Positions 1 through 5,870 of a stretch of DNA of 10,859 nucleotides are shown here, piece after piece; position 1 is the first letter of the stretch, and every line of letters begins with the position of its first letter. Both the position numbers and the translations under genes were made by a program. Source of the DNA: Anaerocolumna sp. (GTDB lineage: Bacteria; Bacillota; Clostridia; Lachnospirales; Lachnospiraceae); the NCBI GenBank assembly GCA_029256035.1, contig JAQSYR010000047.1:1-10859 (forward strand), in the 5' to 3' direction. The notes under the pieces were generated by a model. That model searched no databases and was not told the DNA's origin. It saw only the letters and a program-made list of their open reading frames with translations.

Positions 1-2
1 TA

Positions 3-584
3 ATGAGTGTAATACAAGATAAATGGGACGAAATACTGGAATATCTAAAAATAGAACACTGTGTAACTGATGTTTCATTTAAAACATGGTTACTTCCACT
101 CAAAGTATATTCAGTTAAAGATAATTTAATAACTATATCCATAGATGACAAAATGATCGGCCCTGACAGTAAAAATTTCATAAGCAGAAAATACGGCGTT
201 CCTTTAAAAGTTGCAATTGCTGAAATAATGAATGAAAATTATGAGATAGAGTTTATTCTAGAAAGTCAGATTGAACCTGCACTTACTAAGATTGATAATA
301 AATCCAAATCAAAAAAGAATGGTAATAATGGTTTATCTTTTTTGAATCCCAGATATACATTTGATACTTTTGTTGTTGGTGCTAATAATAATCTTGCCCA
401 TGCAGCATCTCTAGCAGTAGCTGAATCCCCTGCTGAAATTTATAATCCTTTATTTATATATGGAGGCGTAGGACTTGGAAAAACCCATTTAATGCATTCT
501 ATTGCTCACTATATATTAGAACAAAATCCAAATAGCAAAGTTATGTATGTTCACCAGATTATGAAACCCGGATGGCAATATTAA
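3..584 (+). pseudogene. dnaA: DnaA N-terminal fragment (domains I-II and start of AAA+ domain)
   Basis: This 193-codon frame starts with ATG at base 3; the upstream ribosome binding site is outside the window. Residues 1 to about 75 are domain I, which binds DnaB or its loader and mediates self-association, with the typical FKTWLLPL stretch at 26-33. Residues 90-110 form a Lys/Asn-rich flexible linker. The AAA+ domain starts near N115 (NPRYTFDTFVVG) and contains a complete Walker A, GGVGLGKT, at 154-161. Residues 184-193 (HQIMKPGWQY) have no DnaA counterpart and arise from reading past the deletion in the wrong frame before TAA at 582-584. If made, the fragment could bind partners through domain I but could not hydrolyse ATP or bind origin DNA. 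Confidence 0.85.
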
Positions 585-1072
585 AGAAGAAAGAAGAGTT
601 GGACGGGCTTCAGATTGATAATGATGTTATGAAATATATTGCTACCAATGTTAAGTCTAATATCCGAGAATTAGAAGGCGCTTTAACTAAAATTGTTGCA
701 CTATCAAGATTAAAGAAAAAGGAAGTCAATGTTACTCTTGCAGAAGAAGCATTAAAAGACTTAATTTCTCCGGATGATAAGAAACAAGTAACACCTGAAT
801 TAATTATTGATGTCATAGCAGAACATTTTAATATTACTTCTAATGATATCTATTCAATTAACAAAAGCAGAAATATTGCATTTCCAAGGCAAATTGCCAT
901 GTATATGTGCCGTAAATTAACTGAATTATCTCTTTCTGATATTGGAAAGCTTATGGGTAACAGAGATCACACCACAGTTTTACATGGAATTGACAAGATT
1001 GAAACCAATATGAAAAAAGATGCTAGTATGCAGAATACTATTGATGTTTTAATGAAAAAAATTAATCCTTAG
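554..1072 (+). pseudogene. dnaA: DnaA C-terminal fragment (sensor II and DNA-binding domain IV)
   Basis: DnaA-like coding resumes at base 554 (PDYETR, then MAILKKK). The first ATG in this frame is at 572, an internal Met of the full protein with no visible Shine-Dalgarno. It overlaps the end of the upstream fragment by 13 bases, so weak reinitiation is conceivable. Sensor II, NIRELEGAL, is present, followed by the linker helix and domain IV. Domain IV has the helix-turn-helix region SLSDIGKLMGNRDHTTVLHG, including the DHTTVLH family signature that contacts DnaA boxes. The length after 554 matches the normal C-terminal portion and the end at TAG is normal. If expressed, it would be a DNA-binding fragment without ATPase activity. 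Confidence 0.85.
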
Positions 1073-1085
1073 AATAGATTTTAAC

Positions 1086-1094
1086 TTTTCCACA
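1086..1094 (+). promoter_or_regulatory. DnaA box TTTTCCACA
   Basis: This nine-base site matches the TTWTNCACA DnaA-box consensus exactly. It lies 14 bases after the dnaA stop and begins the box cluster of the putative origin. Confidence 0.7.
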
Positions 1095-1096
1095 AC

Positions 1097-1121
1097 CTGC
1101 TGTTAGCAGATTGTTATTTTT
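1097..1121 (+). terminator. Weak candidate terminator after dnaA
   Basis: CTGCT at 1097-1101 and AGCAG at 1105-1109 can form a five-pair hairpin with a GTT loop, followed by a T-rich run (TTGTTATTTTT). The stem is short, and the element sits among DnaA boxes, so it could equally be an incidental inverted repeat in the origin. Confidence 0.25.
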
Positions 1122-1133
1122 ATGTGAGTTTCA

Positions 1134-1142
1134 TATGGATAA
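1134..1142 (-). promoter_or_regulatory. Near-consensus DnaA box TTATCCATA
   Basis: Read on the minus strand the site is TTATCCATA, one mismatch from TTATCCACA. It faces opposite to the other boxes of the cluster. Confidence 0.45.
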
Positions 1143-1191
1143 CTATTTTTAACTTTTTTTATTAAATTTTATTCCAAAGCTTCTCATAATT

Positions 1192-1200
1192 TTTTTCACA
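1192..1200 (+). promoter_or_regulatory. DnaA box TTTTTCACA
   Basis: The site matches TTWTNCACA exactly. It is embedded in a T-run, so a chance match is more likely than for the other boxes. A second, poorer box (TTATCCTTT) follows three bases later at 1204-1212. Confidence 0.5.
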
Positions 1201-1263
1201 TAGTTATCCTTTCTCTAAAACCTTGTACTTAAAGGTCTTAACCCACTTATAAACAAATCAACA

Positions 1264-1309
1264 GCCCCTATTACTACTGCTAGTAAATTTTATTATATAT
1301 ATATACATA
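1264..1309 (+). other. Origin unwinding element: GC patch, DnaA-trio array and AT tract
   Basis: A GCCCC patch (1264-1268) leads into the triplets CTA TTA CTA CTG CTA GTA (1268-1285). On the complementary strand these read 3'-GAT AAT GAT GAC GAT CAT-5', the DnaA-trio pattern on which DnaA filaments open the duplex in Firmicutes. A run of pure A/T, mostly alternating TA, follows from 1286. A degenerate box, TTATAAACA, lies at 1247-1255, the position expected for the box that anchors filament growth. The layout closely resembles that of Bacillus subtilis as remembered; no alignment was run. Confidence 0.7.
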
Positions 1310-1325
1310 CAAATTTCGAAGGGAG

Positions 1326-1334
1326 TTATACACA
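1326..1334 (+). promoter_or_regulatory. DnaA box TTATACACA between dnaN ribosome binding site and start codon
   Basis: The site matches TTWTNCACA exactly. It occupies the spacer between the dnaN Shine-Dalgarno (GAAGGGAG, 1318-1325) and the ATG at 1338. DnaA bound here would sit downstream of the unwinding region and over the beginning of the dnaN leader. Confidence 0.55.
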
Positions 1335-1337
1335 ATT

Positions 1338-2450
1338 ATGAAAATCGTATGTCAAAAAAACGAATTATTAAATCATGTGAATATTGTTTTAAAAGCTGTT
1401 CCGGCAAAAACTACTATGCCTATATTAGAATGTTTAATCATTGAAGTTAAATCAGATTATATAAAACTAATTTCTAATGATATGGAACTTGGAATTGAAA
1501 CCCTGGTAAAAGGAAATATTTTAGAAGAAGGTACTGTTGCTATTAATGCTAAAGTATTTTCTGAAATAGTTCGAAAATTACCAGATAATGATGTTACTAT
1601 TGATACAGACTCCAATTATGTTACCACAATCATTAGTGAAAAAGCTAAGTTCACCATATCAGGAAGATCAACAGATGAATTTCCATTTTTACCTAAAATC
1701 GAAAAGAGTAATGCAGTTATACTTTCTCAGTTTACTTTAAAAGAAGTGATAAGACAGACTGTATTTTCAATTTCTGATAATGAAAGTAATAAAATAATGA
1801 CAGGTGAATTATTTGAAATAAAAGGAAATGAATTTAAAGTAGTATCATTAGATGGACATAGAATTTCAATCAGAAAGATTATGCTAAGTAATGAATATGA
1901 CGATATAAAAGTTATAGTACCTGGTAAAACTTTAATTGAAGTGAGTAAAATTTTATCAGGTGAATTTTCTGATGAAGTAAGTTTATTCTTTACTGATAAA
2001 CATATTATTTTTGAGTTTGATGATACGGTAGTATTATCCCGCTTAATTGAAGGGGAATATTATAGAATTAACCAAATGCTATCCAGTGATTATGAAACAA
2101 AAGTAACTATAAATAAAAAAGAATTATTAAGTTGTATTGATAGAGCAACTTTGTTAGTAAAAGAAACTGAAAAAAAACCTATCATCATAAATATTGATGA
2201 TAATAAAATTGAATTAAAAATTAATTCAACCATAGGTTCCATGAATGAAGAAATAGATATTACAAAAGAGGGCAAAGATATTATGATTGGTTTTAACCCA
2301 AGATTTTTAATCGATGCCTTAAGAGTTATTGATGATGAAGAAGTTGATATATATCTAATTAATCCTAAAGCACCATGTTTTATCAGAGACAAAGAAGAAT
2401 CTTATATTTATTTAATTTTACCAGTGAATTTTAATTCAGCAGTTCAATAA
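1338..2450 (+). CDS. dnaN: DNA polymerase III beta subunit (sliding clamp)
   Basis: DnaN forms the ring-shaped homodimer that tethers DNA polymerase III to DNA and also recruits repair proteins. The 370-residue product has the expected length for the three-domain clamp and opens with the family-typical MKIVCQKNELL and KAVPAKTTMPILECL. Other recognisable blocks are ISGRSTDEFPFLP near 113-125, SLDGHRISIRK near 173-183, and the C-terminal FNPRFLIDALR with an ILPVN end, which shape the partner-binding pocket. The ATG at 1338 is preceded by GAAGGGAG (1318-1325) at a 12-base spacing, somewhat long. A weak promoter candidate, TTGTAC (1223-1228) with an 18-base spacer to TTATAA, lies in the origin gap. 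Probably the first gene of a dnaN-yaaA-recF-gyrB transcript. It is intact. Confidence 0.97.
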   Translation: MKIVCQKNELLNHVNIVLKAVPAKTTMPILECLIIEVKSDYIKLISNDMELGIETLVKGNILEEGTVAINAKVFSEIVRKLPDNDVTIDTDSNYVTTIISEKAKFTISGRSTDEFPFLPKIEKSNAVILSQFTLKEVIRQTVFSISDNESNKIMTGELFEIKGNEFKVVSLDGHRISIRKIMLSNEYDDIKVIVPGKTLIEVSKILSGEFSDEVSLFFTDKHIIFEFDDTVVLSRLIEGEYYRINQMLSSDYETKVTINKKELLSCIDRATLLVKETEKKPIIINIDDNKIELKINSTIGSMNEEIDITKEGKDIMIGFNPRFLIDALRVIDDEEVDIYLINPKAPCFIRDKEESYIYLILPVNFNSAVQ

Positions 2451-2470
2451 AAAGAAAGTTAAGGTGTATA

Positions 2471-2680
2471 ATGGAAATCATCAAATTAAGGGAAGATTTT
2501 ATAAAATTAGGTCAGGCACTAAAAGCTGCTGGTTTAGTGGATTCTGGAGTAGAAGCTAAAGTTGTGATTCAGGATGGCTTGGTTAAAGTAAATGGATCTA
2601 AAGAAATACAACGTGGTAAAAAACTGTATGATGGTGATTTTGTAGAATATAATGGGGAATCAATCAAAGTTGAAAAATAA
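2471..2680 (+). CDS. yaaA: S4-domain RNA-binding protein of the YaaA/RlbA family
   Basis: This is a 69-residue single S4 RNA-binding domain, the usual size for the protein encoded between dnaN and recF in Firmicutes. The S4 signature is visible: FIKLGQALKAAGLVDSGVEAK followed by a basic VNG turn, VKVNGSKEIQRGKKL. The Bacillus homologue has been linked to ribosome assembly; that is family knowledge and not shown here. AAGG (2461-2464) precedes the ATG at 2471 with six bases between. It lies 20 bases after dnaN and 19 before recF, so co-transcription is very likely. Confidence 0.93.
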   Translation: MEIIKLREDFIKLGQALKAAGLVDSGVEAKVVIQDGLVKVNGSKEIQRGKKLYDGDFVEYNGESIKVEK

Positions 2681-2699
2681 TTAGAATAGTTGGTGTGTT

Positions 2700-3827
2700 A
2701 TGTATATCAAATCTCTTGATTTAAAAGATTATAGAAATTATAGTGATTTATCTATTGATTTTAATGATGGAATCAATATATTGTATGGTGATAACGCACA
2801 AGGAAAAACTAATATTTTAGAGGCTATCTATATTTCTGGAACCACAAAATCACATAAAGGAAGTAAAGATAGAGAAATAATAAAACTTGACAAAGAAGAA
2901 TCTCATGTTAGAGTAATGGTTGAACGTAAAGGTGTTACTCATAAAATTGATATGCATTTAAAAAAACATAAACCAAAAGGGGTTGCAATTAATGGAATAC
3001 CAATAAAAAAGTCGAGTGAGTTATTTGGTATTATTAATATTGTGTTTTTTTCTCCTGAGGATTTAAATATTATTAAAAATGGGCCTTCCGAAAGAAGAAG
3101 GTTTATTGATTTGGAACTTTGTCAGTTAGATAAAGTTTATTTGCATAATTTGTCAAATTATAATAAAATAATAAGTCAGAGAAATAATTTATTAAAACAG
3201 ATTAGTTTTAATAAAAATTTACTGGATACACTTAGTATATGGGATATACAATTGGTTGAATATGGTATTCAGATAATAAAAAGAAGAAGCAGTTTTATCA
3301 AGCAGATTAATGAAATTGTATATGATATACATAGTAAGCTATCTGGAAAGAAAGAAGAATTATTAATTAAATATGAGCCAAATGTAATGATGGATGATTT
3401 TGCAGATAAGTTAAAAGGTTCTTTGGAAAGAGATTTATTATTAAAAATTACAAATGTTGGGCCTCATAGAGATGATATAAGTTTTTTAAATAAATTAATT
3501 GATATTAAAAAATATGGTTCTCAAGGGCAGCAGAGAACAGCTGCTTTATCATTAAAACTGGCAGAAATTGAAATTGTAAAAAAGTTAACTGGCGATAAAC
3601 CGATATTGTTATTGGATGATGTTTTATCAGAATTGGATAGAAATAGGCAGAATTATTTACTAAACAGTATTCATGATATTCAGACCATTATAACTTGTAC
3701 CGGATTAGAAGAATTCATATCCAATCGTATGAATTTTGATAAAATTTACCGTGTTGTTGAGGGAACGGTCACAAATGAAAATATTTTAACATCGGATGTT
3801 ATCCAAAGAAAAACAGGAGGCAATTAA
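2700..3827 (+). CDS. recF: DNA replication and repair protein RecF
   Basis: RecF is an SMC-like ATPase that, with RecO and RecR, loads RecA at single-strand gaps and stalled forks. The 375-residue protein has Walker A GDNAQGKT at 30-37, the ABC-type signature YGSQGQQRT at 272-280, and Walker B ILLLDDVLSELD at 302-313, with a helical middle part between them. All ATPase motifs are intact, and the N-terminal YIKSLDLKDYRNY is family-typical. The upstream ribosome binding site is weak (GGTGTG just before the ATG), suggesting partial reliance on coupling with yaaA. Its TAA overlaps the gyrB ATG as TAATG. The remB gene often found between recF and gyrB in Firmicutes is absent. Confidence 0.96.
   Translation: MYIKSLDLKDYRNYSDLSIDFNDGINILYGDNAQGKTNILEAIYISGTTKSHKGSKDREIIKLDKEESHVRVMVERKGVTHKIDMHLKKHKPKGVAINGIPIKKSSELFGIINIVFFSPEDLNIIKNGPSERRRFIDLELCQLDKVYLHNLSNYNKIISQRNNLLKQISFNKNLLDTLSIWDIQLVEYGIQIIKRRSSFIKQINEIVYDIHSKLSGKKEELLIKYEPNVMMDDFADKLKGSLERDLLLKITNVGPHRDDISFLNKLIDIKKYGSQGQQRTAALSLKLAEIEIVKKLTGDKPILLLDDVLSELDRNRQNYLLNSIHDIQTIITCTGLEEFISNRMNFDKIYRVVEGTVTNENILTSDVIQRKTGGN
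3815..3820 (+). promoter_or_regulatory. Strong gyrB ribosome binding site inside recF
   Basis: AGGAGG is a full Shine-Dalgarno six bases upstream of the gyrB ATG. It is encoded within the last recF codons (the GG of the C-terminal TGGN). With the TAATG overlap, this fixes the gyrB start and couples its translation to recF. Confidence 0.85.
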
Positions 3828-5737
3828 TGAGTACAGAATATGGTGCAGATCAAATACAAATATTAGAGGGATTAGAGGCAGTAAGAAAAAGACCTGGTAT
3901 GTATATTGGCAGTACATCAATTAAAGGTTTACATCATCTGGTTTATGAAATAGTTGATAATGCTGTAGATGAGGCATTAGCCGGATATTGTGACAAAATT
4001 ACTGTTACTATCAATGAAGACAATTCAATTACTGTAGTAGATAACGGTCGCGGTATACCAGTAGGTATTAACCATAAAGCTGGAATTCCCGCAGTTGAGG
4101 TTGTTTTTACGATTCTTCATGCCGGTGGCAAATTTGGCGGAGGAGGATACAAAGTTTCAGGTGGTTTACACGGAGTTGGTGCATCTGTAGTTAATGCATT
4201 ATCTGAATGGCTGGAAGTAAGTATTCATAGCGAAGGTAAAATTTATAAACAAAGATATGAAAGAGGTAAAGTAATTTATCCTCTAAAAGTAGTAGGAGAT
4301 ACAGATAAGAATGGTACAGAAGTAACATTTTTACCAGATAAGGAAATATTTGAGGAAACTGTATTTGACTATGAGACTTTAAAACAAAGATTAAGAGAAA
4401 TGGCATTCTTAACAAAAAATCTTAATATAGCTTTAATTGATGACAGACAGGAAAGTCAGGTAAAAAGTGAATTTCATTATGCTGGTGGTATAAAAGAATA
4501 CGTTGAATATTTAAATAAACACAAAGATCCTTTGTATTCAGACATAATCTATTGTGAAGGACAAAAAGAGGATGTTTATGTTGAAGTTGCTATGCAGCAT
4601 AATAGCACTTATACAGAAAACTGCTATAGCTTTGTTAATAACATTACAACTCCGGAAGGTGGTACACACCTGGCCGGTTTTAAGAATGCTCTAACAAAAA
4701 CTTTTAATGATTATGCCAGAAATTTAAAATATTTAAAGGATAATGAAGTAAATCTTAGTGGTGAAGATATTAGAGAAGGCTTAACAGCAATTATTAGTAT
4801 AAAGATTCCAGAACCTCAATTTGAAGGTCAAACAAAACAAAAATTAGGTAATAGTGAAGCAAGAGGCGCAGTTGATAATATTGTAAGTGAGCAGCTAACT
4901 TATTTTCTAGAACAGAATCCAAGTGTTGCAAAAGGAATCTGTGAAAAAGCCATTCTTGCCCAAAGAGCACGAGATGCTGCAAGAAAAGCAAGAGATTTAA
5001 CCAGAAGAAAGACAGCTCTGGAAGGAATGAGTCTGCCTGGTAAATTAGCAGACTGCTCTGATAAAGATCCTAAAAATTGCGAGATTTACATTGTTGAGGG
5101 TGATTCTGCAGGTGGATCTGCAAAAACAGCAAGATCCAGAGCAACTCAGGCAATATTACCATTAAGAGGTAAAATACTTAATGTTGAAAAATCAAGATTA
5201 GATAAAATCTTAGTAAACAACGAAATTAAAGCAATGATAACGGCATTTGGTACAGGAATATCGGATGATTTTGATATTTCAAAATTACGCTATCACAAAA
5301 TTATAATTATGACAGATGCTGATGTTGATGGTGCACATATTAGTACACTATTACTTACTTTCCTTTATCGTTTTATGCCAGAACTTATTAAACAAGGCCA
5401 TATATATTTAGCTCAGCCACCATTATATAAAGTCGAAAAAAATAAAACAGTAAAATATGTTTATAGTGATGAAGAGTTAAATACAGTTTTAACGGAACTT
5501 GGTAGAGATGGTAATAATAAAATTCAACGGTACAAAGGTCTTGGTGAAATGGATGCAGAACAATTATGGGATACAACTATGGATCCAGAAAAAAGAGTTC
5601 TTTTAAGAGTAACCATTGATGAGGAAGAATCTTCTGAAATTGATTTAACATTTACAACTTTAATGGGAGATAAAGTTGAACCAAGAAGAGAGTTTATTGA
5701 AGCAAATGCAAAATATGTAAGAAACTTAGATATATAA
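3827..5737 (+). CDS. gyrB: DNA gyrase subunit B
   Basis: GyrB supplies the ATPase and half of the cleavage centre of gyrase (A2B2), which introduces negative supercoils. The 636-residue length matches Gram-positive GyrB, with no proteobacterial insertion. The GHKL ATPase domain shows E41 (general base), N45, the DNGRG loop at 72-76 and the lid region with GGLHGVGASVVNALS. The transducer carries the QTK loop with K337. The TOPRIM domain has EGDSA with E424 and the metal-binding DADVD at D497, D499 and D501, then PLRGKILNVEK and the C-terminal QRYKGLGEM block. All catalytic residues are present. The start is set by the AGGAGG at 3815-3820. The next gene, gyrA, encodes the partner subunit. Confidence 0.98.
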   Translation: MSTEYGADQIQILEGLEAVRKRPGMYIGSTSIKGLHHLVYEIVDNAVDEALAGYCDKITVTINEDNSITVVDNGRGIPVGINHKAGIPAVEVVFTILHAGGKFGGGGYKVSGGLHGVGASVVNALSEWLEVSIHSEGKIYKQRYERGKVIYPLKVVGDTDKNGTEVTFLPDKEIFEETVFDYETLKQRLREMAFLTKNLNIALIDDRQESQVKSEFHYAGGIKEYVEYLNKHKDPLYSDIIYCEGQKEDVYVEVAMQHNSTYTENCYSFVNNITTPEGGTHLAGFKNALTKTFNDYARNLKYLKDNEVNLSGEDIREGLTAIISIKIPEPQFEGQTKQKLGNSEARGAVDNIVSEQLTYFLEQNPSVAKGICEKAILAQRARDAARKARDLTRRKTALEGMSLPGKLADCSDKDPKNCEIYIVEGDSAGGSAKTARSRATQAILPLRGKILNVEKSRLDKILVNNEIKAMITAFGTGISDDFDISKLRYHKIIIMTDADVDGAHISTLLLTFLYRFMPELIKQGHIYLAQPPLYKVEKNKTVKYVYSDEELNTVLTELGRDGNNKIQRYKGLGEMDAEQLWDTTMDPEKRVLLRVTIDEEESSEIDLTFTTLMGDKVEPRREFIEANAKYVRNLDI

Positions 5738-5870
5738 TCTTCTAAAGTTATAAATATACAATACAAAAGATAGTAATTTTACTCAATAAAATTTATACAG
5801 TTCTTAATTCGTATATTTCAAAGTGTTTATTTGACATATTTGAGAATATACAATAGACGGAGGAAAACAA
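5738..5870 (+). other. gyrB-gyrA spacer
   Basis: This is a 133-base AT-rich spacer. A perfect TTGACA is present at 5831-5836, but the best downstream hexamer, TACAAT at 5849-5854, is only 12 bases away, too close for a standard sigma-A promoter. GGAGG at 5859-5863 lies seven bases before the gyrA ATG and is its ribosome binding site. No terminator hairpin was seen, so read-through from gyrB is likely. Confidence 0.5.

Larger units (their letters stand above)
3..1072 (+). pseudogene. dnaA: Chromosomal replication initiator DnaA, disrupted by an internal frame-shifting deletion
   Basis: DnaA is the AAA+ ATPase that binds DnaA boxes and melts the origin. Two reading frames together give an N-terminal part (residues 1-183 look genuine) and a C-terminal part that starts in a different frame at about base 554. 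Compared with the usual length of about 450 residues, roughly 95 are missing. Lost are Walker B (the DDIQF block), sensor I and the arginine-finger region; kept are domain I, Walker A, sensor II and domain IV. The frame offset implies a deletion of 3n+1 bases, near 280-290. The junction lies at bases 549-553, where the last native left residue is V183 and the first clear right residues are PDYETR. Everything else in the region is well preserved, which suggests a very recent mutation or an assembly error. As written, the gene cannot encode a working ATPase. The identity is certain; the reality of the break is not. Confidence 0.85.
1073..1337 (+). other. Probable oriC unwinding region in the dnaA-dnaN gap
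   Basis: This 265-base non-coding stretch has the order expected for a Firmicutes origin unwinding site: DnaA boxes, a GC-rich patch, a DnaA-trio array and an AT tract. Exact matches to TTWTNCACA are at 1086-1094, 1192-1200 and 1326-1334, all on the + strand. Weaker boxes are at 1134-1142 (minus strand, TTATCCATA), 1204-1212 (TTATCCTTT) and 1247-1255 (TTATAAACA). The unwinding element is at 1264-1309. In Bacillus subtilis the corresponding oriC2 lies in the same place and a second box cluster lies upstream of dnaA; that part would be outside this window. Function is inferred from position and motif order. Confidence 0.75.

Noticed and set aside
4191..4991. Reading frames of 65-74 codons on the minus strand within gyrB
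   Set aside because: They lie wholly inside an intact, strongly conserved gene in the opposite direction, have leucine- and tyrosine-rich shadow composition and no ribosome binding sites.
5831..5854. TTGACA with TACAAT ahead of gyrA as a promoter
   Set aside because: The spacer is only 12 bases, and at the proper 17-base distance the hexamer is TAGACG. The start would also fall almost on the ribosome binding site.
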